The notes beneath the pieces were generated by a model that had not been told where the DNA came from, made no database searches, and saw only the letters and a program-made list of their open reading frames with translations. From Penicillus capitatus (lineage: Eukaryota; Chlorophyta), in assembly GCA_965649825.1 (NCBI GenBank), contig OZ287700.1, positions 806,001 to 870,000 on the forward strand: a DNA stretch of 64,000 nt, read 5' to 3'. Position numbers and translations under genes: made by a program. Below, in pieces: positions 1-11,219 of the stretch (position 1 is its first letter; each line of letters opens with the position of its first letter).

Positions 1-2877
1 AGATACTGTGATATGATGTGTCAGATATCAGACAACAAGGACCTTCAGATTCTTAAGCGGCTTGAAACGCACCACTTTGCGGTGCCGAACAAACTCCAGA
101 TAGGACGCAGCTGTCGGGTAGGGAATGATCTGCTCGGTCGCCTTAGCCTCGGTGACGCGTTTTTGGACAATGATGATGTCACCTTGGATGAGCTGACACT
201 GCGATGAAAGAAGAGTGAGATCCATCCAGTAGTAGAATATGATGAGCATCTCACCTGTAATACTGTGTGATCAGGTTGCACGTGGGAACATATGACCTGG
301 GGATAAGACTTCACTTCTTCGAATCCGATGATATCTGCGTTCTGTGGAAGACCTGCCAGTTTCTTCGCCTTGTCCAAAATTCTTTGAATCTGCATCGTCC
401 TTTCTACATAGAGATGTCCAATGTACAAAAGCTTTTCGAGTTCTGGATCATAGTGCTTGAAGAAGAGGAGAATCTCTGTCTGCTGCAACGGACGCAAGAC
501 ATCGCCGACGTCCGGCGATTCCAGGAAGAGCTTGACTGTCATCAAGGCGGTCTTCTCGGATTCCGGTGGGAGATTCCTCTCTCTGAAAGGTACGAGATCC
601 AGGACGGTCTTGATCTCGCCAGACCCCGTCTCCAAAGGCTTTTCAATTCTACTGGTCCCGTTCTGACGAAGTGTCCATGACCAGAAGCGCTGGAGATGTT
701 TGTCAACGCCAAAGTCTCGGCTGACCATCTCTTTGAAATCTTCGAACGGCGTCTTCTTGTGCACTCTGTAGTGCTGAACACGGTCAAAATCCACCAAGTC
801 AAAGTAACAGCTCTCCCCCAGCTGTTCAGCAAAGTGCCTTTCGCACGCCAACTTGATCGTGACGTACAGATGCCCCTCTCTTTCCTCTTGCTGACGCCTC
901 TCCTTCCTCGTGTGCTCAGCCTTACAGTATTTTATTTCGTCAGTCAAGCATCTCCACGAGCAGCCTCTTACTTCGAGCATTCTGCGGATGGGCTCTGAGA
1001 TGTCTTCTTTGCCCGTCTCGCACATGACCCAATCCCAATCTGACGCCCGAATGTAGACCAGCATGCAAGCATTGGACTGCAGTTTATGCCAGATGCGTCT
1101 CTGCAGATTCGATCTGACTGTGATTTCTTTGCCACCTGTCACATCACATCACTTACGAATTCGAACGAAGGAACACGGCTTGACCGAATTGCTTGGTGAT
1201 CGCTTGGCTCTTAGTTGCTTTTTTAACGACTTTACCGTCGAACTCGTACCATTCGTTGTTCGATCTGATGAAGGTGGAGTAGTACCAAGTATTTTGTCCA
1301 TTTGCCCATGGGCGTTCTTTGCGCACAATCACACTGTGCAGTCGATACTTGTTCACGGCAGTCTTGTCGGCGGTTTCGGAAAGCAGAGCGCGATCATTGC
1401 AGTCGAGATCCAACTCGTCATAGAACTCGTAATGGGCACTAATCTACACGAAGAGCCATAGATCCATCACGCCTGCAGAAAACAAAACAAAGCGTCGCAT
1501 ACATTGACGTTGCGATCACGGATGGGATCATAGTCATATCGCCTCAGACGCAACTGCAGAACAGGAGGGAAGCTCTCGAACAGTATGTGGCATCGGGCAT
1601 CCTGATAAGAGAGGTCTCGCTCATTCGATCGAGGTGTGGCCATTCAGAGAGTGAGATTTGACCTGGAGTCCGTGTTTGTCTGCATTGTACTTGTGTGACC
1701 CTTCCAGTATCTCCTCTGCACAGAATCTCTCCAGGGATGCGTAGACGTCCTTGCATCCCAACACATCCAACTCGATCAGCATGTACGGCTGCTTGCGTGA
1801 TGACGTGTATGGAACATTTAGACACTCCACATGTGTCGAGTAGTGCCCGACGAAGAGATCAGGGATGACAGTCGCCGCTTCTGTCCCCTGGAAAGAGCGG
1901 CATGTTGATGCGACGGAGTGTAGAATAGGTGCGACCTTCATCATCTCCTCAAGCTTCTGGTACAAGATCACTTGCACTTCTTGGATGCCACATTGTGAGG
2001 GTGCTCTACTCCATCCCCATTTGAAGGATTTTATCAGGTCTTCTGTGCTGACTCCCGAGTTTTGGTATTGTAACTAAACAGCAACAGCAGCATAGCTGCC
2101 TTTGTCAGAGTGACCACATATTGCCTGACACACCTTGTAGAAGAGCTTCTGCAATGCCAAGGGAAGGGATAGCGCTGGGTCATCCGTCTCAAGCGTTGGC
2201 ATGCGATAGACCGCCTAGGCAGTTCACCGTCTTCTTAGCATTATCCGTCACATCAAATGACCGAATTCTCACTCTTCTGAAGAGGTGAATGTGATAGAGA
2301 TACTGAAGGAGTGAGTTCACGTCACTTATGTCTCCGTTGTCCTTCAGACCCACAAATCCGGTCTGGCTGCGCGTTAGTCTGTCTGGATGCTTGTTTCTCT
2401 GCTCTGTAATCTTGACTGCCAATATCAGCGTGTCATTGACCACGAAACCGGTTCCTGGATTCTGCGTGTCGCGCACAGGAAGGAATTGAGTGAAACCCCA
2501 ATCGCGTTCGTCGCTTGTAAACTCATGACTCTCCTCTGGACACAGAAACGAGTGAGAGCTCGCAGTGAGTAAAATCCCAAACCGTGTATGATGGACTTCG
2601 AATCTTGTTTCTGATTGACAGCCACTAGTTCAAAGTGCGCATTGGGACAGAGCTGCCGTGGAGTGAATGGCGCTTCTGGGAAATCGAGATAGACACTCAC
2701 GAAGTCTCTCTCGTTCACACTCTCATTGCCTCTCGGAAAAACTAACAAACGCCTACGTGCGCCCTCTTGAAGCAATTGTGACGACGAAAGACGGATGTAC
2801 CAAGTGTATGTGTCGAAATCGAATTCAGGTGAGGAGAGCTTTTGTTCTTCGATCTGCGAAAAGTTCTCTACGCGCCA
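1..2877 (-). CDS. USP7/UBP12-like MATH-USP protein, catalytically dead, partial at left edge
   Basis: Active relatives are nuclear/cytosolic deubiquitinases. Reading from 2877 leftwards and removing short introns gives a MATH domain (WRVENFSQ, then LLVFPRGNE, then ERDWGF), the USP core (TGFVGLK, SLLQYLYH, LFVGH, GCKDVYAS, FPPVLQLRLRR, YRLHSVIV, EWYEFD) and the USP7 C-terminal ubiquitin-like region (NACMLVYIR, HLYVTIKLA, FDLVDFDRV, EILLFFKHYDPE). Introns that fit: 199-254, 921-971, 1444-1502, 1602-1662, 1888-1935, 2074-2133, 2215-2272 and 2536-2582. A possible 37-nt intron at 6-42 would carry the gene past the left edge; otherwise it stops at about 30. In the Cys box, GATCYMNS of active enzymes reads GDISDVNS (Cys to Ser, near 2310). 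In the His box the HYY position reads WYY (His to Trp, near 1290). The FD aspartate is kept. The exons before 2877 and the junction near 1150 are unresolved. The family assignment is strong; loss of activity is inferred. Confidence 0.85.
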
Positions 2878-3821
2878 CTGCGAACGAGCGCACAGCGTCG
2901 AGTTTATCTTTCACAGAGCCAGTGGCTCACTATTGCGTATGTTTCTAGCCACGCCGGCAGTTCTCCCGCCGTCGCTGCTGCGTCCGTTACACTGACTGAG
3001 TCTACGACAGTGACGCCGCCTCGTGTTTTGCGACGCCCGATGCGTCACTGTCTTACTGTTGTCCATCTCCGCACCGGTCTCTCCATTAGTCGGTGAGGTA
3101 GTTCTTTGTCCTTCCCTGCCTCGACGGGGCCGTCTGTGCATCGTGATTCAAGCACCTCGGATAACTTCTCTTGGCAAAAGAGTAAACGACGATGTGAAAT
3201 GATGTCACGCAAACGAGTGTCCGTCAGTTCTTCGTCCAACGGATGAAACACAAAACAACTTCACGCCATGCAGAATAACGCCGTCTGTTAATCGGATGTA
3301 ACGGCCACGGAAGTTGGTTCGAGGAAGCTAGCTGCTGAGTCACAGGGAACAAACGGCTTTGTGTTGTTTCGACCGAGGGCCTGACTGATGTGTTCCTTTT
3401 CTTTCTTCTCCTGCGATTCCTGCTACATGACTCTGTTCTCCACATCGCAGCCGAGACGAATGCGCTGCGTAGCACAGTCTCGGCAGCAGAAGACGAAAAT
3501 CTCCGAGTCGGGATGGATGCCGCTGTACGCTTCCTGTCCTGAACATTCCCGTGGGAACGCGTTTACACTCGCTGTCCGCAACAACTCCAGACAAGGCGAT
3601 GAATGCGGAGAAAGAAAGAGACATGCGGATGGTGGTTCAACAGACTTCAACTTAGAAGACGAAGAAGGCGTACAGAGAAGCAGGAACGCACAGAAAAGTC
3701 GTCATTGTTTGCTTTCGTAGGCAAACACGATGGCCTCCTCGCGTGTCCACAGCTGAAGTCCTTTTGCCGAAGCGGGAGATTTGACATGTGTTTTTGTTCC
3801 TTCCATTTTCCTCCGACCCTC
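2878..3821. other. Unresolved stretch upstream of the USP7-like gene
   Basis: The 5' exon or promoter of the minus-strand USP7-like gene should lie here, because an intron acceptor precedes the MATH domain at 2878. Several overlapping open frames exist on both strands, but none shows a recognisable motif and I could not pick the first exon. The right-hand part may hold upstream exons of the ankyrin fragment that follows. Confidence 0.4.
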
Positions 3822-4057
3822 GGCGCTGCTGTGACCGACATCGACGGAGAGGATAGGACTCCCTTGCATGCTGCCTATCAGAACGGATACGTCAAGATCG
3901 CAAGAGTGCGTTTGGGTCTGTCGAACACCGTCACCTTTCTCACTGTTGTTGTCCTCAGCTTCTCATCAGAAAGGGAGCGCAAGTGAATGTTGCCGACAAT
4001 AGTGGATGGACTCTAATGCACGAGGCATCAGATCACGGTCATACGGAGATCGCCTAG
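3822..4057 (+). CDS. Ankyrin-repeat protein fragment
   Basis: Two consecutive ankyrin repeats appear once a 53-nt GT-AG intron (3906-3958) is removed. The first reads GEDRTPLHAAYQNGYVKIAR and continues in phase into LLIRKGAQVNVADNSGWTLM, followed by HEASDHGHTEIA and a TAG stop. A normal repeat would continue with a second helix, so the protein ends inside a repeat: either a truncated gene, a pseudogene, or a frame lost to an intron I did not recognise. The true start lies upstream and could not be found; the given start is only where the repeat pattern becomes clear. Ankyrin repeats bind proteins; no specific role can be inferred. Confidence 0.55.
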
Positions 4058-5094
4058 GCAGAATCTTCCACGATAACTCGCTGTTTGTGAGAACGTGATT
4101 GGTGGTTTCTAGACGCCGCCGCCGCCGCCGGAGCAGAAATGAACGTTAGTGATGGGAAATAAAAGAATCCGTTTCGCATTGTGTGTCGAAATTATCGAAA
4201 TCGCTGGACCGAGAAAAGCCGTCAGTCTTAAAAGATCGCCTCTTCGATTCTAATTGAAAAAACGGTTGTGAAGAAATCCGTTGTCGAAGTGATAAAGAAG
4301 CACGTGGTAACGCTTTCGATCACTCTGCCTCGCAAACATTAGATAATCTTGCTTAAAGACTTGCAAATAACTGCCTTGTTACATGATTGTGTGCGTGGGT
4401 ATCTAGTATACCCACTTTTAACGTAAGTGGAGTTTTCTGCGACTGCTTGCAATCAAGACGACTGGCTGTATAGATGCATCCCTCCTCAATCTCCAACACG
4501 TGCGTTCCGAACGTTATTCGCTACAAAGTAGGGTCTGATTCTAATCGACCAATCGATTGCAACGTATCGGCGGCGTACGTGAACGTTTTTCACAACTCTG
4601 TGCTATGTTCAAGGATGGTATCCATTAGTGTCGGCTCAAACACGTGAAGCCATCGCCACGCATACAATCTCCAGATGCGATTCTCACGAGTAACAGGCAA
4701 TTGCACGAGAGCCTCAGAGCGATGCCACTCGAGATTCAGTATTCCGTGAGTGGAGTGGAGAAGCGAAAAAGTCAAGAGGATGCACAATATAGACCAGAGT
4801 TCATTAGATCTTGCGAGCGAGCACTCCCTTTGACAGCTGACGAGGTTACGGATTCCTATCTTCTCACGAAGGCGAGATTTCCCAAGAGAAACTCAGAAAT
4901 TGAAATCGGATTAATGAACCTCGGCATTGCGCCTGAACTCTCGACCCAGGATGTCTGAACACACGATCTCACGGCGACCGAACTGCCGAGAGTCGACCGA
5001 CCGCATCGTCGACTCGGTGAAAGACCACGGAAAACGCCTCCGATGTTAACGATCTCATTGAGGCCTATCTGTCGAATGACGGTAATGAGACAGT
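4058..5094. other. No recognisable gene
   Basis: A run of CCG triplets is present near 4110. An open frame on the plus strand at 4644-4958 (104 codons, no motif, no in-phase partner exon) might be a small exon but matches nothing I know. The stretch should contain the promoter of the molybdopterin-synthase gene that starts at 5095; no TATA-like element stood out. Confidence 0.4.
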
Positions 5095-5349
5095 ATGTTC
5101 GTCGTCGTTCGGTTCTTTGCACGCAGTCGCGAGCTGGTCGGCGAAAGGGAGATAGAACTGGAGCTCGATTCGAATCAGCCTTCCCTGCAAGATTTTGAAA
5201 CGAAGCTTCTGGAGCAGTATCCTGTTCTGAAGGAGATCTGGGAGAGTGTCCTTCTGTCAAGGAACTTGGAGTACGTATCCAAATCGGATGAGCTGGAACT
5301 CAAAGAAGGCGACGAGATGGCAATCATCCCACCGATTAGTGGGGGATAG
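5095..5349 (+). CDS. MOCS2A: Molybdopterin synthase sulfur-carrier subunit (MoaD/MOCS2A/CNX7 type)
   Basis: An intact, intronless 84-residue protein of the size usual for this family. It opens with VRFFARSRELVG, the first strand of the ubiquitin-like beta-grasp fold, has the central LLEQYPVL helix, and finishes with EGDEMAIIPPISGG. The C-terminal Gly-Gly is the residue pair that is adenylated and thiocarboxylated so that sulfur can be transferred to precursor Z (cPMP) to form molybdopterin in the cytosol. Partners in the family are the large subunit (MoaE/MOCS2B) and the activating enzyme MOCS3; neither is in this window. The start is the first ATG in frame and gives the standard N-terminus. 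The gene ends 11 bp before the stop of the convergent JMJD7-like gene, so the two 3' UTRs must overlap. Confidence 0.92.
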   Translation: MFVVVRFFARSRELVGEREIELELDSNQPSLQDFETKLLEQYPVLKEIWESVLLSRNLEYVSKSDELELKEGDEMAIIPPISGG

Positions 5350-5360
5350 TCCGATGCTCG

Positions 5361-6662
5361 TTACAGTCTCGCGCTCAGCGAGGCCACCAACTGATGATGC
5401 ACGAATTTTGTATCGTATGCCATGTCGTACCTAAGACAACCACTGCAACATCTGCTGCCGCCATCGATGGAACGCACCAGTAGTTAACCGCAATGACGCT
5501 GCGGCTCTCTTTGTGATATTGAGTGACATAGTGGTACCATAGACTCGGGAGGTACAGGAGCTCGCCCTTGTGGACGGTGCACGTTAGAGGTGGCGGCTGA
5601 TTCGGCGAAGCGAATCGCGGCCATTTCTTCGCTGCATCGGAGGCATCTGGCTCCACAGGACTCCAGATGACGTCCTTCCTGGGAGATGTCAATCGAGCAA
5701 CGAGTCTGCCCTCGGCGTTGGGCTGATAGACAGCATGAGGGTAGCTACGAAAGTGCAATCGATTTTCGGCGCATGGAGGCATCAGCAGAAATCTCTTGGC
5801 GCCCTCCACAACGACATAGATGTTCTCGTAGTGATCTGCGTCAGACATACATGAGGGTGAGAACCTGTCGACGCTGAATACCAGGCGACCTTTGTGAAAT
5901 GAAGTGACGCTTCTCTCATTGCCGATCCACAAGTTGACCGCCTCGGGTGGACAGCCAAATGCCGCTTCTGCCCACGATGGGCCACAGATGCGAACATCTG
6001 GTGCCAGTTCAGGGAAGAGAGTCCGCAGACTGTCGTTCTGAGGCTGTGTCCACAAATACGCACACGCCTTCGAAACCCATACGGCATTCGCAAGGCACAC
6101 TTGGAGATATGCCACGGTTGGAGCGTGCTTATCGTGCAGATGTCGTAAGAACGCATCAAAGCCCATCCTTTCTTCGTGGGGCTCTGCAAAGCACTCGATG
6201 GACTGGCCGGACTCATCGACTGACAGGAAGAGATGACCTATGTATCGTATCGAGGGAGGCTTTACGAACCTGTCGTCGCGACGGCATCCGCTCGGCCATT
6301 CGGAGTCATAGCCACAGGGATCTCCTTCGATCCCAGGCACTCGATCAGTGATGCGTCACTCCATCTGTCAAGACACGGCCAGTCTTCCAAACAATCTGTA
6401 AAGCAGACGAGTGGCCTGCGCGGAATGCCGTGTCTTTACGGCTGAGTATGACAGGTTTGTTTCGCGAAACGTAATCGCGTTGAAAGGCAAGTGCTGAGAG
6501 TGGTCCGCGCCGACGTTCGATGCCACAAGTAAACTCCAGTGCTGCAGGCGTGACGCGCTGTTTCGGACAAGAGCACTTTGTGTGGAGGGTACCGTGGAGG
6601 TCCTGCTGCAGTTTGCTGAGTGCAGCGGCGAGAAATGATTTCTCTTCTTCTGCTGCGTACAT
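5361..6662 (-). CDS. JMJD7: JMJD7-like JmjC-domain protein hydroxylase
   Basis: Six exons separated by introns 5431-5477, 5836-5889, 6044-6100, 6220-6269 and 6396-6439 give 349 residues in one frame. Order of landmarks: FQRDYVSRNKPVIL, LEDWPCLDRW, MTPNGRADAV, CFAEPHEERMGF, AVNLWIGNERSVTSFHK joined across an intron to DHYENIYVVV, GELLYLPSLWYHYV, and AVNYWYDMAYD near the end. The Fe(II)/2-oxoglutarate ligands of the family appear as the H-K-D triad (about residues 206-208) and the histidine of WYHYV (about 309), so the enzyme looks intact. Animal JMJD7 is a lysyl hydroxylase of DRG GTPases; the CFA-x2-H-x-ER motif is more like plant members. Start taken at the first in-frame ATG (6662); an extra 5' exon is possible. 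It converges on the MOCS2A-like gene. Confidence 0.88.
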
Positions 6663-7749
6663 GACGGCATCGTGGCTATCGACGGCGGGCAATCCCAAAT
6701 GCGAAGAGCTCTTTCCTCTCTTCTTGTCCCGACGACCACGTGGGTACAGAAGACGGCTGGCCGAGTACTGGTGAAGTCAGATAGCCAAACCCCGGTCCAT
6801 GCGGACATCCCAAAGCGGCGTTGAGTTGAGGGGTGTCATCACAGCATCCATCTCTGCATGTGTTGTATTCGCATTCGTCATCTCAAAGACGACTCAATGG
6901 TATTTCGAATGCTTCTCTGTCAGCCGCTTTGTATCTTCTGAGATGGGGAATGTATCAACTGTCATCTGTGTGTCTCCTGCTTCCCTTAGCACTCAGCGTC
7001 GCGTTTGGGATTGTTTACGGTATAGAGAATGTTAAACGGCTTCTTATCAGCGTCTAGGACAGAAAACGACATCGGCGACTATCTCTTTACATTGGACATT
7101 CTCAGTTTTGGGCCTTACAATTGTCATTTGGCCGCCATGTAAAGAACAGAGTGCGATGAGACAGGAGCAGAAATGAACGCGACAAAGAGAAAAGATGGTC
7201 GGCCAAGAACAAACGCGGAGACAAGTCGGCAGGTGAACATTCCGTTTTTGACAAAACGCTTTGCATGAACCAATCCCTTTGGTAAAATAAGAAGAATAGC
7301 CAACTGAGCCGAGGATACAGTCTCTTCCCCGTCACTATGATGACATCTGGCCTTAGTACTGACGGCCTCGCGTTTCTTAACGATGAGAACAGAGGCCACA
7401 AAAGCAAAAGTAGGTGATAGGTCCAATCGACAGCATTCCAGATTCGATCAGGGAAAAGCAAATGATCGACAAACACGATAGTTCCCTGATTGGGCGCTCA
7501 ATGCCGAGCTGTGATGATTGAATCGTGCTATCACAAGAAGAAGATCTCATCTGACTTTAGAAACCATTATTCTCAGGTCACTCACTGACAGTTTGGCGAA
7601 AACATAACAGCGGCAACTGGCTGTTTACCAGTAGAGAATGCCTATCTCTCTTTGCGAAAAAATCAATAGAGTCAGAACTTCGAAAGTTGAGAAGAGCTCA
7701 GTCAATCACTTTTGTGGGAACTTTCAGATCGATGTCTTCAAAAATCTTC
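6663..7749. other. No recognisable gene between JMJD7-like gene and repeat copy 1
   Basis: The upstream region of the JMJD7-like gene. Open frames at 6799-7057 (plus) and 7102-7476 (minus) carry hydrophobic stretches but show no family motif, and no splice partners were found. The boundary with repeat copy 1 is only approximate, set where similarity to the other copies first becomes visible. Confidence 0.4.
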
Positions 7750-7959
7750 ACTGGAGGCATGAGTAGTCTCTCCTATGACACGAGATGAACATCTGCCGAT
7801 TGGAGGCGACAAGAGCTTACTTGGTGGAAAGGGATTAGTTCACTGCAACTAAGGCCTGTGCCAGTCGCACGCTAATCTGGCATCCGCATAGGGAGTGTGG
7901 GAGAGTTTTGTGGGTGAGTGAGCCAGATCGTCTCCAGTGTGGCTTTCGGACCCGACGCG

Positions 7960-8422
7960 CTGCGCGGACATGCAGTTAGATGGTCCAAAAAGGGACCGAT
8001 GACGACGGCAAACAAAACAAGAAACTCCACAGATGCAAAAGCAAAGAGAGGAGACAGGCAGAACACACAGGAAATCTTCTGAGACAGTGATGATGAAGCC
8101 ATTCACTCGAAAAAACAAAGAGAATGCACAGTGAGAACACAGACTACTTAGGGGCAACGGAGCAATTGAGAAGCAAAGGCAAGCAGAAGGCAAGAAAAGA
8201 CAAGGTATGCAGGGGTACGGTACAATCAGATGAGCGAGAATAAAGATATCAAGGAAACTCAAGAAAGAGCCACAGAACAGAATATTCATAGCTCAAGAGG
8301 ACAGGTAAACAGCGAACACAGAAAAGGCTCCGTTGCCGGGGACGAGGAAACGGGCATCCAGGGATAAGAGAGAGAAAAGGGAACGGAAGAGACGGCCTGG
8401 ATGCCGATCCGAAAGCCATCAC
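7960..8422 (-). repeat. Introner-like intron II, copy 1
   Basis: 463-nt intron on the minus strand with a GTGATGG donor and a CCGCGCAG acceptor. Its first part holds an inverted repeat (GGCATCCAGG ... CCTGGATGCC), the middle is pyrimidine-rich on the minus strand, and its last part holds the inverted repeat GGTCCCTTTTTGGACC (plus-strand copy at 7982-7997) followed by TGCATGTCCGCGCAG. Intron I of the same block has the same layout and the same end sequences, so the two are copies of one element rather than independent introns. Confidence 0.6.
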
Positions 8423-8829
8423 CGAAGCGCATATCCAGCCACACTCTGGGTCTTTGCCACTCCCTTGCGGATGTCCAGCTGATCTTCTTCTATCCAGTTC
8501 TTGCGTGCCCGACCATCCCCCTGATCACATCGATGAGCCAAATGCAAACACAGATCTCTAGATCGGATTACCTCTCTGGCAAATGTCGCAGGAGATCGTT
8601 GTCTGTAGACATCTCTTCTGGACATGTCATCATTAACCCCATCTAGAATAGAAAAGTGAGGTGTGACATTTGAGTGGCATAAGGACATACTTGTGGCAAG
8701 CGGCGCCGCGCGATGCAACCTGGCAGAGTACCAGTGACCTCTCCCAAAAAGCAGCCCTGGGAAGAGTGAGAACTCCCAGTGTGATCGGCGAATCATCCGT
8801 CTCAGGAATCGTCCAAAGGATTCGCCGCG

Positions 8830-9211
8830 CTGCGCGGACATGCAAATAAGAGGTCCAAAAAGGGACCAGGCACACACAATGAATGAAAACACAAGAAAAT
8901 GAAAGAGACGGAAACAAAAGCAAGAGGAATAGGATAGAAGAAACATTAAAGTGACACTTGCAAAAGACAGTTTAAACAACATGAAAAGGAAAGGTAAAAA
9001 TGAAAGACATGCAATAAGGGACAACAGAATCAGCGACAGGCACAAGAAAGGAAAACACAATCACAGAGTAGGAAAATCAGAAAAAAAACACACAAAGAGA
9101 AAACACAAATGCCGATTCCGTTGTCCAGATCGAAGAAGACGGGCATCCAGGGGAGAAGAGAGATAAAAAGGAACAGAAGAGACGGCCCTGGATGCCATCC
9201 AAAGGACTTAC
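8830..9211 (-). repeat. Introner-like intron I, copy 1
   Basis: 382-nt intron with a GTAAGTCC donor and a TGTCCGCGCAG acceptor. It repeats the design of intron II: inverted repeat GGCATCCAGGG ... CCCTGGATGCC just inside the 5' end, a T-rich tract, then GGTCCCTTTTTGGACC (plus-strand copy at 8852-8867) shortly before the acceptor. Confidence 0.6.
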
Positions 9212-11219
9212 CCGAGGTCATCAACCGAATCACGTGGCTGCCCAATGTCACGGTCTCTGCTCTCCCTGTCGCCCAGCCATCCTCCCTAATGATAGCGGCT
9301 GCCGCTGCCGGGGGTGTGGTCGAGTAGATCGTTTCTGCTAAGCTGTGAGCACGACGGAGTTGTTCTTCTACCTTCCGCCTCCATCAGCTGGTAGGTCAAT
9401 TTTCTGTGTCAAATCTCCTCGATAGATGTCTTCTTCTCTTGCAAGTCTGTCATCAAGTCAGTTCACGATTTGGTCAGAAAGGTGAAGAGGAAGTGCCTCT
9501 TAATAAGACCCTCCTAAAAATCGTTCTCTTCCTCTGACACTTCTTCTTCCTTATCTCAGCCTAATAGAACTGTGTCAATGAGCACAAGAGCAGATTTCGC
9601 ATTCTTTACCTGCAAGACATGTCACTAGGGATGCTCGTGTTGTCAAGTGGTTTCTCATCTCTGCTATTGTCAGAGAAGAGACCATCAACTCATCTCCTTC
9701 TATGTGAAAGGGCGGTCGTCACTCTTCCAATCCTCCTGGAGTCTTATATGCGTTCTGAGGATGCATCAGCAATGTCTACCAAGTCTTCGGATCGATAAGC
9801 CACATCCATGCTAAACTCAGATAACCGGTTTGTCTACATTCCCAGACACACTCCTCTGACGAATCGGATAGTGGCGCTCTGGAGGAGAGTGATGGAGTAC
9901 ATCCACATCTGTTTCTACACAACTGCGATGCAATCATCATCTAGGCTTAGTCTGCAACAGCTGGACTCTGACCTGGCGAACTGGCCGCGGGAATTCTCTC
10001 GATGTCCCTCTCATCGGAACCATGCCTTCTTTTGTTTCTGTACCAGCACGTCCTTTACTGTCAGATTAGATTCGTGTCATCTCTTGTTGAGTTTTTACCT
10101 TTTCATCTTCGTTGGAGGGAGGTATCCCTTTTCGAGGAAGCACTAAATGTAGAGATGGCATTGATGTATTTGAGATCTTGTTTGCCGTCATCGAGTGTCC
10201 ATACTGTGGTCGGTCCTCTTCGGTTCCATGCCGAGTCTGTGAGACACAGGCTACCTCAGTGCAAAGGTGACAGCGAACATACCTGGAAGGAAACAGTCAA
10301 TCTTCGTCCAGGTCGGGCAAGTCTCTTGATCCCATGGAGCCTGTGGAGTGCTACTAGACTGATCCTCATTTCGGATAAGAATTCATTGTTCCGGCAGCAA
10401 AGCTCATTCGTTTCTCACGATCCTGCAGTCAAACTGTTTTGCTTGTCCATTTGCGCGAATCTCCAGAGTTCAGAGTTCCCATGCCCCGGAAACAGATCGA
10501 GGGCACCCTGATAACTGCTGGCAAAGGATACTCTCCAGTCTGCTTCCTGATGCATCCAGTCTTCCGGGATGCGATCAACGGCCTTTGAGTGCATCATCAT
10601 TGTTGTCTGATGATACGTGAATTCAGTCGATGCAGGCCAGGTCTCTCTTTCTCTGTTCAAATCAGAGTGGCATCGTCAGTTGTCATCTGTCTTCCAAGTC
10701 TTCTACTCCTTATCACCAGTCCAGATTCCAGAGCACTCACGGCGCCACGACGTCACGAGATCCAGGGTTTCACTTTCATGTATCCATCAATCACGCCAAG
10801 CGTCGTCGAGATGAATGCCGCTGTTGGTGAATCCATCTCTTCGTAGGAGGACGATGCATCGATTCTTTGTGGAAAGGACTCGATCCAAGGTATCTTCTCT
10901 CGACCCAGCGCTCTCTGTCACGCAGCCAGTCCACTGCTGCCACGTCTTCGACATTATCTTCTTGAAATCCCTGTCAAATCGATAATGCAGGAGAGGAGCA
11001 TGAGACATCCTTAGCCTACCTTGAGAATTGTGTTGCCGAGTACAGGATTCGGTGCGCTGACATGCTCGTCAAGGAGATCCTTTGTCAGGAAAGAAGTCCG
11101 TTAGCAGAAAGTGATACTGTGATCCAATGTCGACTTCGCATCGGATACAACTGAGCTCGAGCAGGAAAGACGCTGCTGAGTGCCTTGCAAGCTCGACGTT
11201 CTTAGACAATTGGTCTTTC

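Larger units (their letters stand above)
7849..9330 (-). pseudogene. Degenerate split gene of the first repeat block, copy 1
   Basis: On the minus strand an exon ending at 9212 reads REDGWATGRAETVTLG and then SHVIRLMTSG up to a GTAAGT donor. After a long intron (8830-9211) a second exon reads PETDDSPITLGVLTLP in one frame and SHWEFSLFPGLLFGRGHW in another. A short intron and a third exon with EEDQLDIRKGVAKTQSVAG follow, then a second long intron (7960-8422). Equivalent segments in copies 2 and 4 keep these peptides but carry stops, a 4-nt deletion and altered splice sites, so I cannot choose one frame. No family is recognised. It is best read as a decaying gene, or as an RNA with conserved exons. 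Confidence 0.4.

Noticed and set aside
6220-6310. Apparent +1 frameshift in the JMJD7-like gene
   Set aside because: A 50-nt GT-AG intron at 6220-6269 restores the frame and gives the expected CFAEPHEER continuation, so no frameshift is needed.
8419-9060. Leu/Phe/Ser-rich 'membrane proteins' on the minus strand (also 21990-22757 and 54300-54695)
   Set aside because: These are translations of the pyrimidine-rich interior of the introner-like introns, not conserved as protein between copies.
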